From contig BFEA01001117.1 of the NCBI GenBank assembly GCA_003427395.1, positions 31,974-65,469 on the forward strand: a stretch of DNA of 33,496 nt, read 5' to 3'. The notes beneath the pieces are model-generated. The model made no database searches. It was not told the DNA's origin and saw only the letters and a program-made list of their open reading frames with translations. Position 1 is the first letter of the stretch; every line of letters begins with the position of its first letter. This DNA comes from Chara braunii. Its lineage: Eukaryota; Streptophyta; Charophyceae; Charales; Characeae. Positions 10,995-21,215 of the stretch are shown here, piece after piece. The translations under genes were made by a program, and so were the position numbers.

Positions 10995-12927
10995 TCAGGG
11001 GAAATGGTCGATCTCCGGATTAAGAGGGGGAGGAAGAGGAGGAAGAAGGGCTGCCAGCTCAGCTGGAGTAGTCGGCGCCTCCACCTCATCGAAGTGGTAT
11101 TGGACAAAGGAGGTATAGAGAAACGCCCCCAGTACGTGTGCAAAGACGTGTGGTGCCAGACCAGCAGTAGTCGTACAACCCATCGCCAAACAGTGCGATT
11201 CTGGGGACCTGTCACCACCAGATGGGTCTCGGTGTATGGCCTTCGCTCCCTCTTGAGCACCGCGATGATGAGGAAATGATACATTACATTCACCCGCTGC
11301 TGGCTGGCCTCGTAGATGAGCGTTCCTGCTAGTTCGGCCGCGACGCATCCTTCAAATAACGGCTCCAGATATGGCTCCCATGCAGGATCAGGGCGCGAAG
11401 CCCCTTCGATTGCTTCGATCCTGATGGTTGCAGGCTCCACCATGAACGCGACATCCGTCGAGTGGACCGTCCAACTCAGAGGAACTGCTAAGGTCAATAT
11501 GGCCGGGGCACGCCTGGGTGGCTGGCAGAAGCGGAAAGGTCCTGCGAGGATGGGGTGTCCGGGTGTGGGATATGGTACTCTTCCCACTCCTCATCCTCCT
11601 ACTGGTGCTGATGGGCCAGCTCCATCAAGATTGAGGACGGGAAGGAGCGGCGGCTGAGGTGTCGGCTCTGGAGGGTTCCCGTGTATCCGAAATTTGCTTG
11701 TTTCTGCTCCTTCCCTCGGCGGAGGTCCCTTGATCGGTGTCGCCTTGCTTTCTGGAACGGGATCTGGCTTCTTCACCCGCCCGACCTTGTCCACCTCTTC
11801 TCCAGGTCCCACTCGTCTTCCTTGCGCTTCTAGCGATGGCTGGCGACATATCTTCTTGGGGGTCTTCCTGAGGGCCCTCGGGGCTACTGGCTTGGGGTAG
11901 GATGAGGATGGCTGCAGCAACTTTCGATCAGCAATGCTCACCACCTTTTCTCCCTCCCGCACGATATAGTCCGGTATCACCGCTGCGTGGTAAGATCACC
12001 GCCGCCGACACCGTGGAGTCGATGCTGTTCGCAGGCGGAGTTGGAGATCCTCTTCTTCGTTGGCGATCACTTGCGCGATAAACAACAACTCGATATGAAT
12101 GAGCTCCAGCAGTCCCGACCTGCTCGTCTCGATCTCCCCGAACAGGCATAATGCCACCGTGCCGTCCTTCTTCTCCGGCTTAGGCTGCGAGATGACGTAG
12201 TACACTTGCAGGTTCTCGACGATGTTGTGATCATCGTATGACACGGCAAAGCGGAACAAGCCCAACACCACCGATCGATACAGTGCGTGGTGCAATTCCA
12301 CGTGTCCTCCTCAACTTGCGGCAGCAATTGCACGTTGTCCAGCTCCACCAGGTACTCGGGAAAATTTTGCATGGGGTAGGGGCTCTCCGTGAGTTGATAG
12401 GGGAGGGTGGTGTAAGAAAAGAACGGAGGCATTTAGTATGAGGGGGCAGGGATGGCTTTGATGTTTAAAGGATCAGCGGGGGGGGGAAGCGCCGACAACT
12501 GAGGCACAAGTGCTAGCGGTCCGTCCGGCGTCCGTCGGAACAGTGCGTGATACGGTGTGAATTGATGGCCCCTTCCCTGCGCGCGCGCCACCGATCTTGC
12601 TACCTGCACCGCGTACTCTCGCAAGAAGTTCCACACCGGTTCTGGGGTGTCGATCGTCCAGGAGCGTCAAGTCGCCGATGAAAGTGGCAACGTTGTGCAC
12701 GAAGTTGGTGGCCACCTAGAGCGTGTGGAACTCGATGAACACCCTGGTGGTTTCCTGACCAGGCGTCGATTCAATGATGATCGGCAGTTGCGGTACGACG
12801 TCTGGCAGGTAAATGTACTCGAGCCCAGCATCATAGATCTCGCCACGTCCTCGCCCTTGAGCGAACGAGTAATCTATGCGGGGGTGTATGTAGACGTCAC
12901 GCAGCTGCTTGGTCGGGAAATTAGTAG
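10995..12927 (-). pseudogene. Unrecognised gene, left-arm copy (broken)
   Basis: On the minus strand, broken frames give a protein of roughly 600 or more residues that matches the right-arm copy. It begins, as far as can be seen, in the palindrome spacer with KQLRDVYIHPRIDYSFAQG and LPIIIESTPGQETTRVFIEF. It goes on through VATFIGDLTLLDD, FLREYAVQV, ELHHALYRSVVLGLFRFAVS, IVREGEKVVSIADRK, a Pro/Lys/Gln-rich linker near KPVAPRALRKTPKK, and VAFMVEPATIRIEAIE, and ends NPEIDHFP then stop at 10995. At least three frameshifts and two stops (after VFIEFHTL and after PAPSY) disable it. No family recognised: there is no RT, integrase or transposase motif I can name. The linker suggests two folded domains. 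The N-terminus is lost at 12927, where the other arm begins. Confidence 0.65.
12741..12925. other. Palindrome spacer
   Basis: About 185 bp at the centre are present once. Read on the minus strand they are open and in frame with the left gene copy, so the spacer is the extra 5' coding part of the left copy and the right copy is shorter at that end. Confidence 0.8.
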
Positions 12928-14657
12928 GTGTTCATCGAGTTCAGCGCGCTCCAGGAGGCCGTCAACTTCGCACACAGCGTCGCCACTTTCATCGGCGAAT
13001 TGATGCTCCTGGACTATCGACACCGAGAACCGGTGTGGAACTTCTTGCGAGAGTATGCGGTGCAAGTACCGAGATCTGTGGTGCACGCGCAGGGAAAGGG
13101 TCATCGATTCACACCGTATCACTCACTGTTGCGACAGATGCCGGACGAACCGCTGACACTTGTGCCTCAATTGCCCACGCTTTTCCCCCCGGCTGATCCT
13201 TTAAACATCCAAGCCATCCCCGCCCCCTCATACTCAATGCCTCCCTTCTTTTCTTACACCACCCTCCCCTATCAGCTCACAGAGATCCCCTACCCTATGC
13301 GGAATTTTCCCGAGTAGGTGGAGCTGGACAATGTGGAGCCGCTGCCGCAAGCTGAGGAGGATGCGTGGGAATTGCACCGCGCGCTGTATCGATCGGTGGT
13401 GCTGAGCATGTTCCGGTTTGCCGTATCTTATGACGATCACACGTCGAGAACCCGTAGGTGTACTTTGTCATCTCGCGGCCTAAGCCGGAGAAGAAGAACG
13501 ACACAGTGGCATTATACCCGTTCGGGGAGATCGGGACGAGCAGGCCGGGACTGCTGGAGCGCATTCATATCAAGTTGCTGTCTATCTCACAAGTGATCGC
13601 CAGCGAAGATGAGGATCTCCAACTCTGCCTGCGAACAGCATCAGCTTCGCGGTGATCTTACCACGCGGCAGTGGTACCGGACTTTATCGCGCGGGAGGGG
13701 GAAAAGGTGGTGAGCATTGCCGATCGAAAGTCGCTGCGGCCTCCCTCATCCTACCCCAAGCCAGTAGCCCCGAGGGCCCTCAGGAAGACGCCCAAGAAGA
13801 GACGTCGCCAGCCATCGCCAAAAGTGCAAGGAAGCCAAGTAGGACCCGGAGAAGAGGTGGACAAGGTCGGGCGGGTGCAGAAGCCAGATCCCATTCCAGA
13901 GAGCAAGGCGACACCGATCGCGGGACCTCCACCGGGGGAAGGAGCGGAAACAAGCAGATCTCGGATACGCGGGAACCCTTCGGAGCCGACACCTCAGTCG
14001 TCGCTCCTTCCCGAACTCAATCTTGATGGAGTCGGCCCATCCCCCCAGCAGGAGAAGGAGTGGGAAAAGTATCATATCCCACACCCGGACCCCCCATCCT
14101 CGCAGGATCTTTCCGCTTCCGCCAGCCACCCAGGCGTGCCCCGGTCATTGACCTTAGTAGTTCCTTTGAGTCGGACGGTCCACCTGATGGATGTCGCATT
14201 CATGGTGGAGCCTCCAACCATCAGGATCGAAGCGATCGAACGGGCCCCGCGTCGTGATCTTGCATGGGAGCCATATCTGGAGCCGCCATTTGAAGGATGT
14301 GTTGCAGCCCGACAAGCAGGAACGCTCATCTACGAGGCGGGCCAGCGACCGAATGTAATGTACCACTTGCTCGTCATCGTGGTGCTCAAGAGGGAGCGAA
14401 GGCCATATATCAGGATCCATCTGGTGATGAGGGGTCACGGGAATCGCATGGTGCGACGACGGGTTGCACGGGCTACTGCGGATCTGGCACCACGCGCCTT
14501 GGCACACGTACTGAGGGTGTTTCTCTATCCCTCCTTTGTCCAACACCACTTCTGACACTTCAATGAGGTGGAGGCGCCGACAACTCCGGTTGAGATGGCA
14601 ACCTTTCTTCCTCCTCTTCCTCCCCCTCTTAATCCCGAGATCGACCATTTCCTCTGA
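12928..14657 (+). pseudogene. Unrecognised gene, right-arm copy (broken)
   Basis: This is the mirror copy of the gene on the left arm. Visible pieces are VFIEFSALQEAVNFAHSV, VWNFLREYAVQVPRSVV, PADPLNIQAIPAPSYSMPPF, a stop after NFPE at about 13315, LHRALYRSVVLSMFRFAVS, a frameshift near 13440, PKPEKKNDTVALYPFGEI, another shift near 13650, then one long frame to 14555 with VPDFIAREGEKVVSIADRK, VAFMVEPPTIRIEAIE, TLIYEAG and VMYHLLVIVVLKRERRPYI. It ends NPEIDHFL then stop at 14657 after a last small break. It keeps Ser where the left copy has a stop (SYSM), and has a stop where the left copy reads on (NFPE), so the lesions are independent. No signal peptide or membrane segments are evident. Function unknown. 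Confidence 0.65.
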
Positions 14658-15620
14658 TCTCTTTCTTCTTTCCGTTGTCTTCTTCTTCCTTTTCTGTTCT
14701 ATTTACAAAGGTCGCGTGACAAAACTCGTTGTGTAAAATAATAATAATAATAAAAAAAATTCTGATCGGGCCAGTTGACGATGAAAGTGTCGCCCGATCA
14801 GGTGTACAATCGGAGGGGAGATCCATAACGATGTGGTAGGCATCGAAGTAGAGTAAGTGATAAACTGGGCCAGCTGACGAAGAAGTGGCCGCCTGGATCA
14901 TCAAGGTAATTAGGAAATTACGAGGGCTATACAGCAGCCGGGAGACTCCTATTTCTCCGGAACCCCCTGCCCATCACAGATGTGATAAGCCAGGATCCGC
15001 ACTCGGCGGTTCCCCGTACCCCTAAGGGAAAATCCCACGTGGAACCCGGAAGTATGGATTCAAGATAATGGGGGAAAGCGATGTTTCATTTTCCTTTTTC
15101 TTTGTCCTTTTTGTTTAAAGGGAGTGGGGGTGGAATAGAAAATGCAATTTGGGTCTGGCGTAGCAGGGTAGCGGCCGCGCCAAGAAATGCAAGAAACAGT
15201 TGGGACTTAGCAGGAGTAGGAATTTTGAAATTTGGGGGCGCGGCGGTTTTTTGAATTTTTGCTCAGCGACTAAACGTGTTCCCCCACTCTGCATCCCCGC
15301 GCCATCTTGCCTTGAAGTTCTTGCTGGGTCATCTCCCTCCTGCATCTTGCCTTCTTGCTGGGCATCTCCCTCCCGCATGTCTCTTTGTCTTCCCTCTAAG
15401 CGAAGTCGGATCACCCCTTGTCCTTTCCCTACGAACGATTGGCTGTCTGATTGGGATGGTCGGGGCAATGTGGTGGTCATGGGAAGCGCACCCCACTTGG
15501 ACGACCACCCCAATCACGCAAAACATTCGATTCGCCTCCTTCGACCCTTCTTGAATGTCTGCCCTTCTTTTGTCCCGACCATCTACACCTTGCGCTTCGA
15601 GCAGCCTCTCCGCCGCCTTC
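14658..15620 (+). other. Right-arm 3' flank of the unknown gene, no gene seen
   Basis: Contains an AAT triplet run (about 14740-14755) and GC-rich sequence. Long frames (e.g. 15200-15763) are not supported, because the matching left-arm sequence does not keep the frame and the composition is that of low-complexity DNA. Confidence 0.4.
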
Positions 15621-15623
15621 CTC

Positions 15624-15665
15624 TCTATAAATTCCTGAAATCCCTTCCTCTCACTCTCTTTGATC
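15624..15665 (+). promoter_or_regulatory. TATA-box candidate, right arm
   Basis: CTATAAATTCCTGAAATCCC followed by CTCACTCTCTTTGATC mirrors the left-arm site. It points outwards from the centre, in the same direction as the broken gene, and lies about 970 bp after that gene's stop. It could be an LTR promoter or the start of a separate transcript. Confidence 0.45.
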
Positions 15666-17195
15666 TCGGTTGCAAACTGCGCAAGCTATGCGCGAAGCTC
15701 GGGGCGCCGGAAAGGATCGACGCGCCCCGTGGTGGGCGGAGTGATGGCGGGTGGCGGTGTTAGCGGTAGACTTGGGGTGAAGTTGGACGGGCTGGGCGGT
15801 GGTGGCCCTGGTGGGGATCAAACGCCGACAGCGGCAGGGCCCTGTGTCTATGGTTGTCGGTGGTTTTATCGGATTGGGAACTGGGCCCAGAGCGGGCAGT
15901 TGAGAGAATTTCATATTTTGAAGACGAAGCTTTTTCTCCATTGGTGCTTTGTCCCTGTGTGATGTGTGCATGACTCCAAAGGTTGGGTAATCTTTTTTGC
16001 ATGTCGGGTACGAAAGTCTATGGATGTTGAATGGTTCATTGAAGACTCTATGGGTATGCGTGTGTGTAGGCGCCTCTCGGCCGGATGAGCGAAAGCATCG
16101 AGGTATCGAGTGTCGATTGCTTGTATTAGGGCATGAATGCATCTGTCCTTCCCGTCTCCCTTTCTTTTTTACTATTTGCGCGAGTGTGTGTGATACGCGC
16201 CAACCTCCTTTCGCCGCCTCTCTCTCTCTCTCTCTCTCCCTCCGGGTGCTCGACACTGCGTTGAGGTTGATGATACCGAGAAGAGACGGAGAAAGAAGGC
16301 TGGGCGCATCCTTCTTCAAGGCATTCGTTGATCTTTGCATGGAGTCAGGTTTCGTCTCGACGGACGGAAGCACGGGCCATCGCCCGAGCTCGGACCTGGC
16401 CTCAGAGCGTCGCAGCGCGCTTCCGCCCTTCTCGATTGCAGACGACGATGGCATCTACTGCGATGCGGATGTGCGGATCCTGCTGCGGCGCACTGAGCCA
16501 ATCCACCTTTATAACCCGACCCAGGCATGCCATATAGGTGGGAGTGGGTTTGCGCTGATTGGGTGATTTGCCTCCCCACCTTTGATTTTGTCGTTCACCG
16601 GCCTCATGGTGTTGCCTTGGTCCACTGTGCACGCCACCTGGCGACCTTGGTTTAATTGTCACTGGTGTTGCCAGGGAGACTCGTGCTTGTGGCGACAGTT
16701 GGTCCTGGGGTACGAAGGGGCTACCCGATTCCCCGAACTCTCCCGTAACGAGGGCTCGCTCTCGGCCCATTTCATAACCTGGGTTCCGTCCACCTGTCCG
16801 ACCCCGGGTGAGCCTGTGCCGCGCCGTCCGCACGGACTAGACGAGTCCGACAATGAAGCCTGAACCTGTTTTCGGGGCCTCCACCCCCAAGGCCCGCACG
16901 GACGCTGTGCCTCGGGGAACGAAATTCCGCCCCCGTCCGCTTTGTCTTTCGTCTCCTCTCCTCTCGTCGGTTATTTTCTCTTTTTGCGAAAAAGGATGAC
17001 GATCGGGCTGTAGGACACCGTCCTCCCATCATCCGCCGTCAGCGACAGCCCAAATCCTCGCCCAGGCACCTCAGGCCGAAGCAAGAGTCCCCCGTTTCGT
17101 CCGGATGACTCAAACCCCATGGCCAAAAATCCTTGGCCACAACCCTACTAACTCTGATTAGCATCCGAAGTACGGAGCACTGCGTGGGGCGTGAG

Positions 17196-17520
17196 GTTTG
17201 TGCATCATACACAGGTACCAACCCTCCATCCCTCTGGGTTAACCGTAACGAACGAGAGTATCCTGCAGCAGGAGATGACATGGGCCCAAGTCCCACTTAC
17301 CCGAATTCTTAATTTTGACCATTGATTGGGAAGATCAACCGGCAAGAATGAACTATCGGCGTAAGTGGGACTCGGCCTCGGCCGGAGGTTCTATTCAGGT
17401 GAAGGTGGTAGTACTATAGCCTCATATGGTCTCAAACTTTCGCCGTTTCTTTTTTTGTTATGATCCTGGCTAATTTCGAGATACACATTCATCAGATAGT
17501 ACAATGCCGTCCACTTGCAA
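17196..17520. repeat. Right flank with inverted retroelement-tail motif
   Basis: AGTCCCACTTAC at about 17289-17300 pairs exactly with GTAAGTGGGACT at about 17360-17371. The left word and its GGGCC context also occur near 27060-27080 and, in reverse, near 27790-27810, where they sit by retroelement tails. I therefore read this as two tail fragments facing each other. No gene seen. Confidence 0.45.
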
Positions 17521-17539
17521 AAAGAAATGAATGAACTTG

Positions 17540-17600
17540 AGAGGAGAGAGAGGGTTAGGAGAAGAAGAAGAAGAAAGAAAGAGGAAGAAGATGATGTACA
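17540..17600. repeat. Purine-rich AGA/GAA low-complexity tract
   Basis: Interrupted GAGA and AGAAGA repeats, like the AAG tract at 255-408. Confidence 0.75.
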
Positions 17601-17815
17601 CCAGCATAGACCAAATTATGAGAAAGCTCTTCTTCTTCGCCAATCACTCTCCTCCTCCTTATCTCCTCCTCTCTTATTCACACAAGAAATAATAATACAA
17701 TGTTGAATGCTGAACCAGAATCAATGTCCGAATCCCTCTTCTACTGCAGATATCACTTGAGGTCCACCATAGCCATGGCCGCCTCCCTCCCTCTTCACTC
17801 GCATAGGCCGAGGCT

Positions 17816-18010
17816 ATGGCAGACTACTCGGGCCTTGCCCTGATGTTCAAAGGACAACGCAAAGCAGCTATGGCTGCTGTAGCTCAGGCCGCCATGCCTA
17901 GCTCTGCCTCGAAGCTTCTTGGTGTAGCTCTACCCCAGCTGGGGCCTTCTTGCTGCAGCGCCTACCAGGCTACCAAGGTGATGAAGATGTCTGCCACCAT
18001 AGCCAGGTAA
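17816..18010 (+). other. Candidate exon ending at a consensus splice donor
   Basis: An open frame from ATG at 17816 reads MADYSGLALMFKGQRKAAMA and runs to AG|GTAAGTACC at about 18005-18013, a perfect 5' splice-site consensus. The peptide is Ala/Ser-rich and resembles no family I know. The donor and the preceding GCCA.AGCCAG resemble the minus-strand sequence at 421-440, so a repeat-borne pseudo-exon is as likely as a real first exon. No acceptor or next exon could be assigned. Confidence 0.25.
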
Positions 18011-19230
18011 GTACCTTTGACGCTCCTCCCCAGTCCTGTCCTTCTTCCTCCTCTGTGTCCTTGCTCCTTCCCCAGCAGCGCTGCTCCAAGCTAGCGCTGC
18101 TCCAGCCAGCGCTCCAACCAGTGCGTCGCCAAACTTGCACACAGACAATGAGCCTGGGATCTTCGCCCGGCCTGGAGATATAGCGGCCTGCTTACCTCTT
18201 GGGCGGTGAGTTCCAGGCCACTCGGCCTTCCAAGCGACCGGTACCTCCTCCCTTTCGGTGGGAAACATCATCGCAGACTCTGATATCGCCCCTACAGGCC
18301 CTAGACTCGGACTAGTTGGACTGGTACCCGCCCAGACCTAGCCTACAACTACTGGGCCTCTAAAAATGCCAACTTGTCTTCTTCTGCTCGGCCTCAAGTA
18401 CCCGGCACATCTACATCTTCAGGGTGTGGTACCGGTCTACCTGCTACTTGAGTGTTTCCCCGCTGCTTCAAATGTTGTGGGTCTCTTCCCCCGCCACTTG
18501 AGTGTTTTCCCCGCTGCAATCCTCAATGTCACGGCCACAGATAAGTACCGGCCCTGCCGGCCCAATGAACGAACAAGTGCCGTTGCGGGTCACACACACA
18601 CTCAAGCCAACACGATCTCAGACAGGCATGCATACCAGCAAGTGTGCACACACACAGACTTAGAGAACTCAGTAGCAAGCAGGAAACTCAGCAAGGCATT
18701 CAGCCTATGAGCAAAACTCAGAAATCGGCTGTGTCTCAGTCCGTGTTTGGTCAGGTCATCACAGTGCCACTCAGAAATTGCAGTGAAATTGAAACTTCAG
18801 GAAAGGGTGGGCAGGTTACTACAGGAGACATCATGACAGTGCAGCAATTGCAGATAGACAGGGCCTGGCTAGACCCATGAAATATAAATGAAAGTAGCCC
18901 CAGAATCAGATTTACCGCACAGTCAATCTTCCTCCTGGAGAGTAACTGAGTATTAAGTAATGCTATCTGACATGTAGGCAGACTCCCAACTTGAAACTTA
19001 AAAATTGCGACATACAATTCGGGCAAGAGTCAATAAAGAGATGGTAAAGTGAAATCACAAAGGAGATGAAGATTCTGAAGTGAAATCACAAAAGAGGTGA
19101 ACATGATTCTGAAGTGGAATCACAAACATAGGGCGGAATCGCGCACGTAGAGTGTACTCACACCACTCATAATATTATGCACGCAAAAGATCGGACAGAA
19201 GCAGGAGTCTTACCTTTTGGTACTAAAGTC
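18011..19230. other. No gene seen: GGCC/GGTACC-rich then mixed DNA
   Basis: 18060-18560 uses the same GGCC, GGTACC and CCTGG words as 563-1000, and includes a GCAGCGCT/AGCGCTGC inverted repeat (18075-18100). 18585-18660 has CA-rich sequence. The rest shows no domain or repeat I recognise. Confidence 0.35.
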
Positions 19231-19530
19231 TCTAGACTGTACATATTGGGACGCTGGGCCCATTTCCCACAGCAGAAGACACGGCCCACGAATGGACTGG
19301 ACTCACTGGAGCCCCTGACCAAATGATTGCAGTTCTAATACCCTGGGCCCGGGTCCCACCACCAGCACCATTGAGTTTACTTATTAAGTCAAAGGTGCGA
19401 CACAGATAAGTCCACATACTTCAAGGGGTTGCAGCCTTCTATTCGGGAGCATGGACCGCTGGATGTATCTGGTCTCAAGATAAGTCCACATAACTTCCAG
19501 GGGGTCCAGCCTTTTAAGAACACCAGACGC
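19231..19530 (+). repeat. LINE-tail-like fragment with local duplication
   Basis: GGGACGCTGGGCCC at 19248-19261 followed by CCCACAGC is a diverged copy of the recurrent hairpin. A phrase starting GATAAGTCCACATA occurs at about 19404 and again at about 19480, each followed by a similar G-rich and CAGCCTT block. Confidence 0.5.
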
Positions 19531-19700
19531 TCAGGAGCAGCAAATTTGGATGAGTTGTCGGTTCGTTCGAAAAATAAAAAATGTCCATTTTGATGAAATG
19601 GCAGTTACTCCGTTGGAAAGGTTATTCATAGGTGTCACGGTAGCTTGGGTTGCTGGTGAAATCTGACTGTCGCATTTGAGGACTGAAGAGGCTACAGTTG

Positions 19701-19727
19701 NNNNNNNNNNNNNNNNNNNNNNNNNNN
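19701..19727. other. Assembly gap (27 N)
   Basis: A run of N flanked on the right by T residues. Single N positions also occur at 1006 and 29342. Confidence 0.99.
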
Positions 19728-19805
19728 TTTTTTTTTTTTTGGCAAGGACAATTCTCCAATCTACTCGTGGGGAGCAGCACGTGCTGGGAACCGGGCCCAG
19801 CATCC
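19728..19805 (-). repeat. Minus-strand SINE or LINE tail
   Basis: A T run (reverse-complement poly(A)) is followed by TCGTGGGGAGCAGCACGTGCTGGGAACCGG (read as blocks), which in reverse gives GGGATGCTGGGCCCGGTTCCCAGC, the recurrent stem-loop with a compensated G-C pair. The same minus-strand arrangement occurs at 29293-29385. Confidence 0.65.
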
Positions 19806-19859
19806 CATCAGAAAACATATTACAGCCATGCTCACCTTATGGAGAGAAAGAGGTCCGCG

Positions 19860-21215
19860 GAGTCCAAACCCCTACACCACTCAAATGGGAGGAGATATGA
19901 TGGCAGCCGCTATTCGGCCATCCACAGACAGTGGATCATACGGGTCTACCTCTCTCCTTCAAGGGTAATGCCAAGTGGAAACGATGGGTGGAGAAAAGAA
20001 TTTACAAAGTCGGGGATTTATGGGACAGTTCCACTCGGTCATGGCATTCTCAGGACTCTCTCATGTCCGAGACGGGCCCGATCACAAACATGGCCCAATG
20101 CTTACAAGTGATCCAAGAGTCCATCCCTTTAGCTTGGGTCCAAACCTTGAAAATGGGCCCGCGTCTTGCCCAGAATGAGTGGGTAGGGACGGAAAACTCT
20201 TTGGCCCTACCAATGGTTCTGTATAATGTACAAAGCCTGGTTGATCACCATGTCACGCTTCATGCGTACTGTCCTACGATGCCAGGGGCCGCATGGTTTA
20301 CACTATACTGACAAGAGCAGTTGGACACGCGGCTGCCGCTGTCCTCGGAGTCCCTCGTTAGAATCGGGGTGGTGGGGAATCAAAAGGATGGCCTATTCCA
20401 ATATGAACCCTCCACCCCGCTGCACCAACTCCCTTTCGACCCGTCGGAATGGGAATGGACACGGGGAGGGTCTCAAACAATGGCCTTGTGGCAATACACT
20501 GTCACAGTGAAGAAGGGCTATAGGGCAGCGCATAAACCGATTAGGACCGAGGATCAAATCGCTAAGCGCTGGGAGAGAGACTCCCCGCCGGGGCAACAGG
20601 ACTTCAGAGACTTCCGCTGGTCTGCATTCTCTCACATCCGGCCGACCAGTCACAGAGCCCTTCAGTGGCAAATAATACATACGTGCCTACCCACTCCGGA
20701 CTGGATTACATCACGATTTGACCTGGAGGAAAAAGGAGTGTTGTCCCCACTGTGCTCCAACTGCTCCCACACACTGCCTAACAAAAGAGCCACCCTGGAG
20801 CACTGCTTGTTGGATTGCCCTATGGTGATCCAACTGTGGACTCCGAGCTGGTGGGATGCAGCGTGGCACTACCTTACGGAACAACACCTCCCCTGGGAGG
20901 TGTCCAGTGTCCACCCTCCTCCTAGGAGCCCCTCAGGGTGGGGCCGAGAACTGCTCTCCGTTTACGACTAACCTGTTCGCATACTCCAGACTCACTGGCG
21001 TGCTCATGGCAGCCTGGAGGATGCGCTGGTCCTATGAGAGAAAACAGCACAATTTCGGCTACATGCAAGCCCGGTCGTCACTGCCAAAACTCACTCGGCT
21101 TGCACAGAACTGCAGAACCAGCTGGCCACTGAGCTGGATACTGGGAAAAGATTGGGACTGCGTAACAGATTTGCTGAAACTTGAACTTACCCAAATAAGA
21201 GACTTTGTAGTCTAA
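19860..21215 (+). pseudogene. LINE ORF2 C-terminal remnant with zf-RVT domain
   Basis: This is the third LINE fragment. One frame from about 19901 to 20971, with a single stop at 20309-20311, reads GNAKWKRWVEKRIYKVGDLWD and later SQTMALWQYTVTVKKGYRA. The RT-associated zinc finger (zf-RVT) is CSNCSHTLPNKRATLEHCLLDCP. The text after it, frame-shifted near 20930, reads NLFAYSRLTGVLMAAWRMRW and ends at 21215 with IRDFVV. Reverse transcriptase and endonuclease are absent, so it is 5'-truncated. It resembles the remnant at 1826-3050 in domain order (DLW region then zinc finger) but is clearly diverged. One stop and one frameshift make it inactive. Confidence 0.8.

Larger units (their letters stand above)
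5609..12740 (+). repeat. Left arm of 11.6-kb palindrome
   Basis: Read as reverse complement, this stretch matches 12926-17195 almost throughout. Anchor pairs: 5705-5815 with 16990-17110; 6300-6500 with 16320-16540; 7430-7560 with 15410-15540; 7840-7930 with 14980-15065; 10677-10880 with 14780-14955; 12590-12740 with 12926-13065. Removing the inserted 7931-10676 leaves about 4.39 kb against 4.27 kb in the right arm. Over about 400 bp near the centre I counted roughly one difference in nine. Outside about 5609 the match fades. Confidence 0.93.
12926..17195 (+). repeat. Right arm of 11.6-kb palindrome
   Basis: Reverse-complement partner of the left arm, without the 2.73-kb insertion. It starts GGTGTTCATCGAG at 12928 and ends GGGGCGTGAGGTTTGTGCA at about 17195. 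Beyond that the flanks no longer match clearly. Confidence 0.93.

Noticed and set aside
15200-15763. 187-residue frame in the right arm
   Set aside because: The matching left-arm sequence does not preserve the frame, and a TATA-like site lies inside it.
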